Positions 1 through 13,200 of a DNA stretch of 64,000 bases are shown here, one piece after another. Each line of letters begins with the position of its first letter. Position 1 is the stretch's first letter. The notes under the pieces are model-generated. The model was not told the origin of the DNA. It was given only the letters and a program-made list of their open reading frames with translations, and did no database searches. The translations under genes were made by a program, and so were the position numbers. The stretch is from the NCBI GenBank assembly GCA_013399875.1, contig VXAZ01005475.1, positions 1,878,912-1,942,911 on the forward strand. The letters are read 5' to 3'. The DNA is from Gymnorhina tibicen. Taxonomy: Eukaryota; Chordata; Aves; Passeriformes; Artamidae.

Positions 1-3000
1 GAACAGACTGCTTGCCATGATGATTTCAGGGCAGTCAAACAGAGTAGCTCCCGAGTTCTGTTTTCAAGCTTTCCTGTGATGCTGAGCTATCTTTTGAATT
101 TTGCCTGGTCTGTCTTGGCTTGTTTATTGGAGCTGATGATATATGCTGTGGTGGTTTACAGACCAGACTTCTCCCTTCTTTCCACACTGTGAACACCATA
201 AACAAGCGAACAAAAAACCAAGAAAGATGCTGCAGGTTATTAAAATACTTTTAAACAGCTCTCTTGACTCAAATAGAGCAAGAACATAGTGCCTGAATTC
301 TTTACTAAACTTTGGATGGAAAAGCAATGCCAGATTTACTTGAAAAGACCTGTGTATAAAAAGTAAACTTGCTGCTTTGCAGTTGTATCTCACAGTGGAT
401 GGTAAAGGTGTTTTTATACTGCTTTACCCATTGTGTAAGCTTGTTACCCATTGTGTAAGCTTGTTAACAAGATACCCATGTATTTTTAAGAAGATAAGTG
501 ATGGCTTTATTTAAATACAGGATCAAGCTTGCTTTTAAGAAAACGTGCTTTATCTTTCTCCCCCCCTCCAGCCTCCCCCGCCCTGTTCTTGGTTCAAAAC
601 GGTACCAAGCCTAAAATTAGCTTGAGAAGTTCTCTAATGAGCATGTCTTCTGAAAAATTATTAGTGAGATCAGAATTCTTTCTGAGAAAATATGCTTCTG
701 CCTTCATCAGAGGGACAAGTCGACTCCCTGAAAAGGCACCTTATCTCAAGCAGTTGGTGGGAGGTTGCCGAGTACTGTGTGGTGATACTTCTGCCTCCCT
801 TCTGGGATGCAGAGAGCAATCCCAGAAGGTAACACTGCCACCTTGGGCTCCAGCTCTGTAAAAGCACAAGGAGGAAGTTCTGCCGAGAAAATTGTTTTCT
901 GATGCTGGAGAGCTGCTTGTTACCTTAGGGCAGGGAAACACAAACCCTGATGTTCCTAAAGCACAGTATTCTGTCTCCCAGACAGTTAAGCAACGACTCA
1001 TTGCAATGAGATTTTCTTGCTCGAACCATAATTGGTTTCTTCTGGATGCTTTTTGGTGCCTTTAAGAATTTGCTCCTCAGTTGATGCCTTCAAAGGATTT
1101 CTAAAAGCAGTTTCATTTCCAATAGCTCTGTAATTTATGAAGTTTTATTTTCTGGTACCTTCTATAATTTCATGTTTTATGATTGAAAAACATATTTTGC
1201 TGTTTTTCTTCTTAAACACATTCTTAGCTTATTTACCTTCAGTTTGTATTAATTGACATTTCAGCAAATGCTATGTGAATAGGCAGAGATTTGCATGGTT
1301 CTGCTTTCTAAAATATTTCACCACAGGAAAAAAAAGGTTTATTTTTGTGGTGAATTGTCCTATATATACTTCAGGTGATATATTTCTATGCCCATCCCAT
1401 AGAGTATAAAGAAATAAAGTACAAACTAGAACATGAAGATTCCAGGATTACGTATTTTTATTAGACTCTGAATTATGTCTCATCAAACTACTCCAACAGC
1501 TAAGTGTACATCTGATACTTCCCTAATTATTAAGAAGATATGGGAGAAAATAAGGATTAGCACGTCCTTCTTACCCTGCCAAAAGCCCTTACATGTATGA
1601 CTAGAATATAAACGGGTGCACAACTTCAACCCCATGTTGAAGACATTTTAATTTCAAATCAACTTCACCAGCGTAATTCCTCTAAATTTTGCATATGTAT
1701 TTTCTCACCACTTGTTACTTGCACTGTTCTGGTTGTTATTTGTAGCTGTGAATGATCAAGGACAAAAAAATGAGCTGTCTGCAGGGCAAAGTAATTATGG
1801 GAGGGGTGTGCACCTGATGCAGCTGAGGAAAAGAAAATTTTAAAAGGTCAGATATCTAATTAAAGATACCAATTGCCTCTAAAAACTGGGGAAAACACCT
1901 TTCCTCTGTACAGTAAAGCATTCTCTTCAACTACTCTGGGTAAAAGAACATAAATTATTTCCTCTCATAAAATAAGTATGTTTTTCATACACTGTTTGTA
2001 AATGGAATTTCCCTTGGAAATTGCCTCATCTCATGTAAAGGAGTATAGGCATGGATTCTGTATTTAGCTAAATCATACTCATATATATATTTGTGTTATA
2101 CAGAAATAAATAATACAATATGAGTAGCATAAAAACATCCTGCACAAATCTTTTGCAATCTATTCCATGGCTTGATTATGCCTAATTGCATGTTTGTAAA
2201 GAAAGTGAGATACACCCTTGTAGCTGGTGTAGTGTGATACAATAAGAATATGTATCTGAAACAAGAGATCTTAGATCTGTTTTAAAGAAAGAGAAAGTAC
2301 TAACAATGGAATATGAAAAAGGTAAGCGTTTGTTCTATATTTTGGGACTTGTATATTTTCAGGCAACTGTGAGAAAAATTCTGAATTAGTAATGAGGAGT
2401 TTTGATTGGTGACTTGCAAAGCACTCTCAAGGGAGTTAATAAACCATTAATGTGATGTTCATTTTTCTTATGCTGGTCATCTTTTCACTTGAGTGCCCGA
2501 GACAGTCTGTCCCTATGTCACTTCAATAAACAGCATGTTTTATTCATTCTCTTAAAGAAAAAAGGCATTATGATTACTCTCATATGCAACAAGAGTGATG
2601 GAGTGGTGATATTTAAAAAGTTTTTTACAGTGATGGAGATGTTTAGTCACTTTTATGTGATTAGGCAAATACTACAAGACATCCAGTCTGTAGCTTGAGA
2701 TGAGTTATGTTCATGTGTAGAATAGCAAGTTGGCTTCACTTAACTGTATTTGTGGGAGATCTTTGCAGAATTCTAATTTTTTTCCCCTGTCTTAGAAGAG
2801 ATTGAACTACGGTTATAGCTATTCATTTGTTTACCAAATGGAAGAACTACTTTTCTGCCCAGACATCTCAGTATAGTCTAGCTCCTGCATGTTACCTCAA
2901 ATATAATCTTGTGCCCACTGCTTAAAAAAATGATTAGCTATATTGCAAATACAAGAGCTAATCCTCTCTCTTTGAAAAGCTGCATAAACAGCATGGATTT

Positions 3001-4300
3001 GCTTTGAGGATAAAGGGAAAAGAGTACTCCCCAAAGCTGTTTGCAGCAAGGAAATCTGCTCTGTAGTTGCTATTATGCTCCAGGAGCTTCTGCACCCCTT
3101 GCTGTGGCCTCAGGAATGCTTACATCTAGTGTCAGCAAGGCATTTAATTGTGTGCTTAACATTAAATTCAGCAAGACCCATACACATATTTAACTTCAAC
3201 ACTTGCTTGCCATTATCAGAGAGTGGTTTGCTCAACAGAGATTACAGGAAGGAAAGACAGATTGTCCTGGTAAGGTAGATATCCATGGATGCCTGCATCT
3301 ATACCAACATCAAAGAGATCTTTTTTTCAGCTCAGAAGCACTCAGATCAAAACTGCAATGCTTCCTTTCCAATGATGTGCATAGCAGAGGAAAGAAAACA
3401 GCTCTTGCTTCTCTGTAAAACCATCTCTTGTCACTCCACATCCTGCATGTTCATCAGGACAAGTGAGGGTGCTGTGGAATTGCCTTTATTCCTCTGCTTG
3501 TTTCCACCAGAGAGTGGCTGGCATTGAGATATTATCTTTCCCATATTGCCTCATGCCCTTGATGCTGCCAAAAACAAATGCGGAAGGAAGGCTGTAGTGA
3601 CCTGCTGTAGAAAGTGCATTATTTCTGCTATTCTCTCAGAAAATGTCAAGTCTCAACACTGTACGGACTCTTCCTCCCAACATCACAACTTCACAGATGC
3701 TCACTCAGTGCCTGTCCATTTCTGTACTTGACATTTGTAGGATAGTGCTTACTGCTTCAATTATTTACACAAAATTTAAATTAACAACAGCCAAACTGCA
3801 TTGACTTACAGTCTAATGCAGCTCCAGCTCAGCTGCCACATTTTCCCTTGGGATTCACCTGAAGTACTAATATAGTCAGCTCCCTGCAGAGCATGGGAAG
3901 CCATAGCCATATAGATTTCTGAATAAGTATTTCATTAAAGGCTTCAGAAGAAGATGAAGTGTAAGAGATGCAGCACAGTTAACAATTGGGATGGAAACAT
4001 ATGGTCATTTTTTATGATAGACAGAGGCTTCTAGTTGATTCCTTTAAGGATTTATGCTGTTCGTGTTAAAAGGTCTGTGAAAGAGAATTAACATTCAATT
4101 GACAGAAATCTTTATGTGATACAACATTATATACTATAATTCATTGCTGTTAACTTATTTTCTTCTATTTATTTATCATTGGTGTAAGTGGAACATTTGA
4201 ATGCATGAGATGTATTCTTACTAGGCAGTAATGTTAGCCTCTCTGACCTATAAATGCCTTTTATCAGTATTAATTTGATTGAAGCCTGGGAAAGCCTCAT
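1..4300. other. Non-coding unique sequence, no gene seen
   Basis: AT-rich sequence with frequent stops in all frames. Open frames here stay at or below about 110 codons (529-861, +). The one at 529-861 reads through a short C-rich run and resembles no family I recognise. Apart from the 20-bp tandem duplication at 424-463 I see no repeat family, RNA gene or exon. It could be intronic or intergenic. Confidence 0.6.
424..463. repeat. Tandem duplication, 2 x 20 bp
   Basis: Two identical adjacent 20-bp copies (424-443 and 444-463), each starting TTACCCATTG and containing a HindIII-type AAGCTT. The right copy is followed by TTAACAAG, which resembles the start of a third unit. The lack of mismatches suggests a recent slippage or local duplication, or conceivably an assembly artefact. 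Confidence 0.9.
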
Positions 4301-4302
4301 AT

Positions 4303-4316
4303 TCTCTAATTAGAGA
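4303..4316. other. 14-bp perfect palindrome around TAATTA
   Basis: TCTCTAATTAGAGA reads the same on both strands and centres on TAATTA, the core bound by many paired or dimeric homeodomain proteins. The surrounding 4200-4340 has several more TTAAT/ATTAA cores. A binding role is inference only, because short palindromes in AT-rich DNA also arise by chance. Confidence 0.35.
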
Positions 4317-7300
4317 GTTTATGCATCAGAATTCAAATGTAAGTTATAGTCAACATTTTGTTGGCCAATTATTCAGAAACTATGCCCAGTCTAACAGCTT
4401 TCCTACTGGAGCATCCTGTATTAATACACACTTCTCAGGAGCAAGCTGTCCTTTGCAAGTGCTGCAAGGAATAGGTTTTAATCCTGGACAAGCTGGCACC
4501 AGAAAGTTGGAAGGAATTCAGAGAAAGCCATCAATGATGATTAAAGATTTAGATTTCATGAAGACTTACTAAAAACTAATTATATAGAATTCATCCAAAT
4601 GATGAAATAGCAATATGCCAGTGCAGAATTATTCTCACAGGAGAAAGTTGAGAATCACTAATGAAGAAGATCAATTTCCACTCCTCAGTCCTCCCCCCAA
4701 AAAAAACCAACGCCAAATCCTGTGCAGTGTACCATTGCTTTCCTAGTCTACAGAAACTGCTTGCTAGAAAGCAGTACAATTTGCAGTAGGCATTGTCCTT
4801 GTCTACCTTACTTTGTATAATCAACTTAATGTTACTTAATTTATAGTTGTATCCTCATGCCAATTGCTGTTTCACACTTCTTTCCTCTCACAGATTCTGA
4901 GAGTGAAGTTCATGGTAGATTAGCCACTCAGTGTGCACTGTGATTACCTGCTGCATAATTCACAAACGTCAAATGACTAGGACAGTCAATGTAGTGGAGT
5001 TTTAAGCAATCAGTTGGAAAGTGGAGGCTGGAGTCCCTCAAACCTTGCAATTCTAGATCAGAAAAAAAAATTAAATAAATGCTTTGTGCAGCTATTAAAC
5101 ACCTCCAGGATAACAGGGTTTGACTGATTAGGTGCCTGGGCCCTCAGAAGTACTGAGTGTTTGTTTTGGGTTTTTTATGGGTTAGCACAAGTACATAGGA
5201 TCTTGAAAATCATAGTGTAACCACAAACTCATTAAGTAACAGAACATTGCTTGGTTTTGACAGAGCCTATATTTCACAGAGCCCTATTTGACAGAATATA
5301 GATGGAAGATCCTATAGATTTTACTTTTACAAACCAAACTCCCCAGTGGTATCTTGTGCTCTCAGTCTAGGGCTCTTCCAACTTGCAAATGAAGTCTGCG
5401 ATGGAGCGGTTCTCTGTCAGTATTTCAAGGTATACCCTTGCAGCCTCAGGTAGCATATAAGTAGTTTTTCCTCTCTACTCAATTAAAAATGAAGGATTTG
5501 CCTTTTTTTTTTAATTTATAAGATTTTTAAAATTTTTTTTTCAGTGTGAATGGGTTGCATTGTAATATTTCTGAACTGTGGAAAAAACTTGCACATTTTT
5601 GCCTTTGCAAAAGCTCATTTTCATGCATTTCACTTCCCAAGGGATACCTCTTTTTAATACTTACAGTGTTGATCACCAGCCCTAGTTAAGATCAAGGATG
5701 TGCTTTGTTTCTGTTTGTTTTTCTGTTTGTTTGTCTGTCTTTTTTTAAGAAGATGATCTGGAGGAATGTACCAAGTGAATGATGGCTGATGAAAATGGAT
5801 AGTTAGCCCAGATGTCTTTGCTTATGTGAGATTTGGCAAAAATAAAAAGTCTCAGCTTTGGAAGGGTAGTGGACTTTCTGCAACGCACTTGACAACAACT
5901 GCCATTGAAAATGAAGACAGCACATCCTTGTGTGCAGTCTAGAAGATTTACAAGTTTCCTCTCTGGTTGTATTATATTCAGCTATCCTCCTCCAACTGTC
6001 ATGTTAAGAATGCATACCTTCATTTCTTCTTTTTAAACTTGTGAAATATGAAGCACATTCTATAAGAAGCAGATAATCAAACTGCATGGGGAAGTGAAAA
6101 ATCTAAACACTGAACCTCATGATAGAACAAAAACTATATTTAAAAAGGAAAAAATGCAATGAGGAAAGAACACAGTAATAAGCTTTCTAGCTGTTCTGCA
6201 GACATTTTCAGAAACATATTAGGATTAGCCCAACTCCTGTGTACACATACCGAATTTCCTCTTGAGCACTGCATAGATGTCCATGAAAACAGGCATGACT
6301 GAAAAACAAAAGCCAATGAAGAGCTACAAAGGAGCACGGAACAATCCAGTTTTTACTAGTTAAGTGAATTAAAGCATGAAAGAGGAAGCTGAAACTATAA
6401 TAAGGTGAAAGACATGCATGAAATAGCAAAGAATATTTCCGAATGCTAACAGTGATGAGTAGGCTAAATGTATAGTTGAAGCAACAAAAGAAACAACCTA
6501 TAAAAATCTCCCTGTTTAATATGGTTTGCTGTAATTATTTAACCTGACCAAGATCATCCACTCCACGAATGCTCACCAAATTGCAGCTAATGTCAAAGAC
6601 CATTTAAATAAAATCTTTAGTGTTTGAATTTTGGATTTTTTTGTCTGCCTTGATAGTCACTTATGCCACCAATAGTGCTCAGAGTCCATTAATTTTTTTT
6701 TACACAAATTTTATAGTCCTTCAAAAAGAGGTTTATTCTTTAGCTCTGGAAACTGTTTTGGCAATACATAGTTGTACAAAACCAGCATCCAGTAGCATCT
6801 TCAAGAAATATGAATCAAAAATCATAAATCATACATAAATCTTGTTTCCTTTTGCCGCCTTCTAATTTTTCAAACATGAAGAAGCCCCCTCCATTCCACC
6901 AAGCCAAACAATCCAGTTGCACTGAATAAACACCTGATTAAAACCTTAATATCTAATTCACTTTGTGAGAGAGGGAGAGACTAAACAATAAGCCTGGTTT
7001 CTAAATCTTTAGATCTCCAGATCAGTGCTTAGCTGTCAATGTGAGCTGCATCTTAAACAGACAGGGAGGACTTGATTTATCTACAGTGTCTGCTTTGTAT
7101 GATAAAAAGAGATCATTTGACCTAGCTAGAATGTGTTCCCAAGCCACAGAAGACGAGTGTTGTTTTAATGGCCTTCAAATTTAAAAATGAAAAAAAAGTG
7201 ATGTGAAAAGTACCGTAGTCCTTGTGGTAAGTAAGCTCTCAGTATCGTTATAGCAGCTGACTTTACTTAAAAGAGAAGGGAATACTGGAAACCTGAGGTC

Positions 7301-9836
7301 ACAAAAACAGCAAGGGAGCTTACAAGTCTAACATCTGATAATGGAGATCATAACTACAGCATTTGAAGATTTAGTTGGCAGTGCAGGCTAATGAAAGGGC
7401 TGGTTTTTAGATTTAAACCACTAAATAGCAGGATTGCCAAGCATAAATTTTGTGCAGTGTTTATTGTGCCCTCTGGAAAAGTCACTACGTGGAATTTAGG
7501 TTAAAATTGTTCAGCTTTATATGTGACATATTTTAAAAACTTGGAGATTTGCATAAACTTTCCTCTGACACCCTCTGTGGCAAATAATCTCTCTTGCCTG
7601 GAAAATGGACACAGGAAGTCTCCTGACTTCCTCTGCAGTGTGTTTATGCTACCTTCCTCTTCTAGGGAGATGCCTTCTCACCCTCCTTTCAGGACTGGCA
7701 GAAGATTCTTTAAAGAAAGATGTGTGGAGGTGGTGTGCCCCTGGGCCACTTTCAGTCCTCAGACCCTTAAGTATACCATCCTTGAGTCAGTCTTTCTCTT
7801 CTTGGCTCTGATTTATTTATCAAGGTGTAGTCCCTAGACATAAGGACCCCAATACAAATGGGTTTAATTTGTTCAAGTTGGAATGGGTGCGACATGTGAG
7901 ATGTCCTAATATTTTATATTTGTGTTTCTTAGCCCATGTTTTCTGTTACCTAATTGAGAATTGTTTGTATGTCACTACAGTCCGTAGTGCAGCATTGTAA
8001 TATCATATGCCTTGGTCATTAAAGAGCTTCAGTGACGGAATATGCTTGGCAGACATGGCAATAATGCTTACATCCATTAGATCTGTTCAACTTATGGTTA
8101 ATTTTAAATGTTTGCTCTCAAAAGAATTTTCTTTTTAAAATGTGTACAGACTGTATTTTACTTCCACAGCTGCTCCTTTTTTTACCTCTGCTGTATATTG
8201 GTGACTCTGTATTTCTATTTTCTTGGCCTTTATTTTCCCTTCTTGCCCATTCTGTCCTCTTATATTTAAAGAAGAAAACAATTCCAGCAAGTCAGAGCAG
8301 AACTGCATGCACCATATTTGAATGCTTAAAATGTGACAGAACTTCTAGGAACTGGCTTATTATTAGCTCACTTGTCCATCCGTTAATATATATCAGAAAT
8401 CTTAATTTGGTAGTCTTTTTCCTTTCTTCTTCTTACATCCTGTCCTAATGCCTGCCATAGTTTACCATCAAGATGGGTCCTTTTTCTCCTGCGGCAGTGA
8501 CTCATGGTCAGTGGTCACCATGCTCCCTTTCTCCCACTGCAAATACATGGCAGCCTGTCACTATTGCCTAGTGCCACACGTGACAGCCTATCTGCTGTAT
8601 TTGTCAATACTGTGGTGAAGCCTTATTTCAGGCCAAGAGCCAACAGTGCTGAATGTTGTAATAGCAGAAAACATTGAAAAATCAGGTTAGTAAGCCTTCT
8701 TTTTGTTGTTGTTGTAATGAAATAGTGGAGAGTTCTTTTCATCTGTGGCTTTTCAATTATAGATGTGGCTGTGGAGAAACTGCCCCTCCAAAACATGGAT
8801 AATGGGCTATGATTCTCTCCACTTCCAAGCCCATTATTCTAACATAAAAAATCTCACTGAGTCAGTGCTTCCATAATGTCTTTCCCTTTATGAAGAGTGC
8901 ATCGATTAATCCATAAACATGTAAATTATTTTTTGGAATGTCAGCTGTATATGTCCCCCTTGCTTTACTTCTTTTCTCTTCAAGTGACAATTTATACTTT
9001 AAGAGATTGAGACATGTTTATTGAATTAAACTCATTTACAATGGGATGTAGCATTCAAATACAAACCTGTGGGCAGAGAGGTTCTCTGCTTTGTTTTGCT
9101 GGTGTATGCATTTTTGTGTCTTACCGTGAGAGCTCAGACAGGCTCTCCACCCTGCATTTCCTAACACATAATTAATGTTTACCTGGCATAAAATATTTTT
9201 GGCATCTTATCTTGTCAGTGTCAACCAATATGAGTACAAAGAATGAAGAGAAAAAAGTAACAGCTGTCTTTTCAGACACTGCAGATGCCTGAAATGTAGT
9301 TGCTTCTATGACCTTTCTACATACTCCAAAGGTCCTGTGCAGATACTCACTGTAGAACACAAGTAGGTGGCCATGTACTCAAATGATGACAAAGCAGAGA
9401 TGAAAAAAAAGAACTTTGTCGGCCAGAACTTTTTTTTGTCTTAATTAAACCTGGTGAGACTAATGAATATCATTATCTTAGCAGTTCAGTAGGGACTGAA
9501 GGAGATTACTCAGCGTTTTCAAAGAATGCCTTTTTGATATACACATACAGTCAGTTAAAGTGAGGTTTTATTATCTGCAATTTTCAGTATGATCTGCAGA
9601 ACAGTGCTTACATAAGTGCAGAAGCACACAAGGTCTGGAAAACTGTAAATAAATAACAGAAGAAAGTTAACTGATACTGAAAGGATAGTTTTAATGAACA
9701 GGCATTTGTTGAATAAATACCACTTAGCACACCCATTGATTTTCTTGTCTAAGGCTAAATAAATGTCCAGGTTCTGTGAGTTCTTTTCAATTCTAAAAAA
9801 TATATAGTCTTATCCTGAATCAAAGTAGATACATAT
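4317..9836. other. Non-coding unique sequence, no gene seen
   Basis: No supported gene. Contents include a T-rich GTTT/GTCT low-complexity stretch near 5700-5750 and a short GTT run near 8703-8716. Open frames reach 104 codons (7523-7837, +) but have no recognisable domain, and several overlap in different frames as expected by chance. No CR1 or LTR hallmarks are visible. Confidence 0.6.
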
Positions 9837-10277
9837 GTGCATATATATATTAACCTAGACAATGTGGTGATAACATCTTTTGGTACAGTGATCCCAAAAT
9901 TTGCATTCCAAGTCAGAGTCAAATTAGGATTTGCAGGAGACTCCAAAGAGAAGACAGAAATTGAACCTGAAAATGAGAGCATTGCAGGTGACTTTGGAAG
10001 ATCCATGATCAAAAAAAACTGGTGGCAAGACTCAAGAGAAGCAGGGCCAAGAGCAGGAATGGCATTCTACCCTAGAGATACTGTACAGTGCTTCTCAACA
10101 GCAGAAGGACTCAGAGGGAACCCCAGCACCAAAAAGCAGATAAAACTAATGGACTCTCCCAAGCTGCCTCCTTCATACAATCAATACAGTCTGACTGATA
10201 AGACTAAACATAAATCACCAGGCTTTTCTTCCAGCCTGCAATTTAGCTGGCACATCACTGTCCCACAGTTGTTATAG
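9837..10277 (+). other. 146-codon open reading frame, coding status doubtful
   Basis: One of the longest open frames in the window. The predicted product is hydrophilic over most of its length (a Lys/Glu-rich stretch around residues 30-55, a Ser/Pro/Lys-rich stretch near 100-130), with no signal peptide, membrane segment or motif I recognise. The first roughly 20 residues come from AT-rich sequence unlikely to be a true 5' end. No Kozak context, CpG island or nearby polyadenylation signal marks it as a single-exon gene, and no clear acceptor/donor pair frames it as an internal exon. I list it as an open frame, not as a called gene. It could be chance or a decayed retrocopy. Confidence 0.15.
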
Positions 10278-13200
10278 CTTTTGCAATTCTTGTTTTGTGT
10301 GTCTGGACTCTTGTTTCATGATCTTGTTGAATAAGTACCTACCCCTTCTGAAGGGCATCAGAAGTAAAAATACTTGAAATTTGCAAGGCTAATTATGGAT
10401 TTTAACCCATTGTGTTCAGTGGTGTTTTTTCTTTTTTTTTTTCTTTTTAATGGAATGTGTGAGTATATATCTTCAAGGTATATCCTTCCAGAACAAGTTA
10501 TGAGCTAACAAAAATATGGCTTTTGTCTTTTCTTTTATGTATGCTATTCCTATTTACTGTTTTTTCTAGCCCATTATTATCCTTCATATTTCATTCCTCC
10601 TCTTTTGAATACTGTAAGATAAAAAGTGATACAACTTTTTACTCTAAGATGTGTGGCAGCACTAAAAACGTGTAATTTACTGTGTACCGGTTGCTATCCA
10701 GTAGTATTGATTGATTGATTGATTTGGGGGAGCTTATTGCTGAAGTTATAGCTGCAAATGCTATAGTTTTACCTGATGATTATAAATTTAAGTGTCAGAC
10801 ATATTACTAATGAGAACGCCCCACAGGAAGACTTTGATGATAGACTTTGATAATATGCTCTTGCAAATGAATTCTTAGACTGTGGAGGTATTAACTCATC
10901 AATGTATGAACCTTTGTGTTTGCTGCTGAGTATTAGCTGGAATTATGAAATAATGTTTTTGTAGGGCAAGAATTCTGCATATTGAAGGTATTGCGTAGAT
11001 GGATTCAATATGTTACATCTTTGAACTACAACACTGCAAGACCACAAACGAATTCAATATGTCAAGAGTAACCTCAGATGTACAAAGAGGAATTGAACGT
11101 TCAGGATAAGAAATTGAGTAGCATATATCTTCCTTTCTTCTTACTCTCCTTTAAGATGCCTTAACCAGGTAGATCTGAACAGCTCAGAAACTATGCTATA
11201 TTTGTTCTGTCTTTCAGAGACATCTCCATTAAATAACAATGTCTTCCTTGTGTATTAAATACGCCTATAATATGCAATACTTTGTTACATAGTAGGATTT
11301 TTTAAAAAATCTAAACAGTTGGTAGTATATTAAATATACACACATCGTATAATGGTCTCTATAACGTAACATTTATGTTTCCCCCTCACACAAGTTTGAG
11401 AAGCTTAGTTTCTATCTAAGTATATCTTTGTATTTAAATGAAAGACAATACATTTTTATATATTTTTCTGTATGCAGCTGGATTTTATTCTGTAATTAAC
11501 AACTAATCAACAATTAATTATGAAAACACGTTCACCAGCTTAATGGTGTCTCAATTTTCTCTCTTCGTCTTGGTTTGTTTTCCTCCTTCTCATTCCTCCT
11601 CCCCCAGATTGTAAAAATAAATAAAGGATGAGCTTCTGGTGTTTTCTATAGACAGTTAAGCTTCACTGACACTGAGTAATTTCTTTTACAGCTCACATGC
11701 ACTTTGAATTTAAAATTTAATCTGTTCAAATCAGCTTGCATTACCAGGGAATTGTGCTTAGCATGTTCCATGAATGATTCAGTAGATCTTAATAGCTACC
11801 TTAGTAATTTCTTCTGAATCATTGAAAGAGATCACATTAGTAAACATCACTGGTAAGTGCTAAGCACATTTTTCATAAAATTGTATTTCTTGAGTACTGT
11901 TGATTCCAATATCTGTTGTGGAGGTTTCATATATAGAGTTGTGTATTGTACCTTAGATTTATTGTGCTTGTAAAAAGAGTACTTGATTTTTAAAATTTTT
12001 TTTGAACTCTGCAACTGATACAAACAGTGCACCAGCACAACCACCATGGCATTGGGCTTGCCAGCTCACACAGAGTGCCACACTCCATGGACCAACTCTA
12101 AAAGTGATATAAATGTACCTCTGGCTTTCATGTGAAGCCTTTCTTACATTGTACTCATTTATCGCATATGCTGCTTCTGATTTCTGGGAAGACAAATAGT
12201 GATAATTAGCAATTGGAGGAAAAAAATAACATGTAAAGTAATATGTATTAAGGGAGGTGGATGTTTCATAAACTTTATGTGCCAATGACTTTGAAGTACC
12301 TCTTAATTCAGCAGTAAGAAAGTGGAGTGATTTTTCTTAATTATGGTTCCCTTGAAAATTTAAATTATGAATGAAGAATGCCATTGTTCCTTGAAAGATG
12401 GTAATACTTATTTAAATTCAGCCCCGTTAATAACAAAACCAGAAAGAATAAATATCTTCACATTCAAAAGCTTCATTAAACTCTATACTCACAGTTATAA
12501 TCTATTAATTATACTTAATATCTTCACTTTTATTTCGAATTTATAGAAAATCTAATACAAGAAACTTTTAAGAGTTGTTTTTGTTTAAGAAAGATATAAG
12601 GAATCTGTGTGTTTTATTACCATCTAGTATTTGGATGTTTTCAGTGAACTGTTTTAAGTGTGATTTTAACAGTGACTAAATACTTGAACCATAAAGCTAC
12701 AAGAAAAGGGTGTGGATAATTATAAATTTATAGATTAGGAGTGTCAGAAAAACTATTTACATATCTTTTGAACATTTTTTTTGCTCAGAATAATTGCAAT
12801 ATAAATGAAGTAAAAAACCCAAGCACACTTCTCTTTGAAGTGAGAGATGGGAGGACAAAGATCCCAAACCTGAGGACAGAGCTCAGTAGTGGAGCTGCTG
12901 TGGTCTACAATGAGGAGGATCAGAAGACTGAGACAGGGTACATTGAGTCTCTCTACTGCTCTACAGAACATCAATATATATAGCTCTTTTTGCAGTCTCA
13001 TAAATATCCATCATTCAGAACAATCCTGTTTTGAATTTTTATAGTTCTTTTAATTTCATAGCATCCCAGAATGCAATGCAAACTATGCAGAAATAGGTGT
13101 GTAAGGGATTCTGACACATGCACTCCTCTGGTATACATCAACCTGTACAAATAGAAAGAGGAAAGAAAATCTGGCAAGCAGTTCTCCTAAAAATCCTAAG

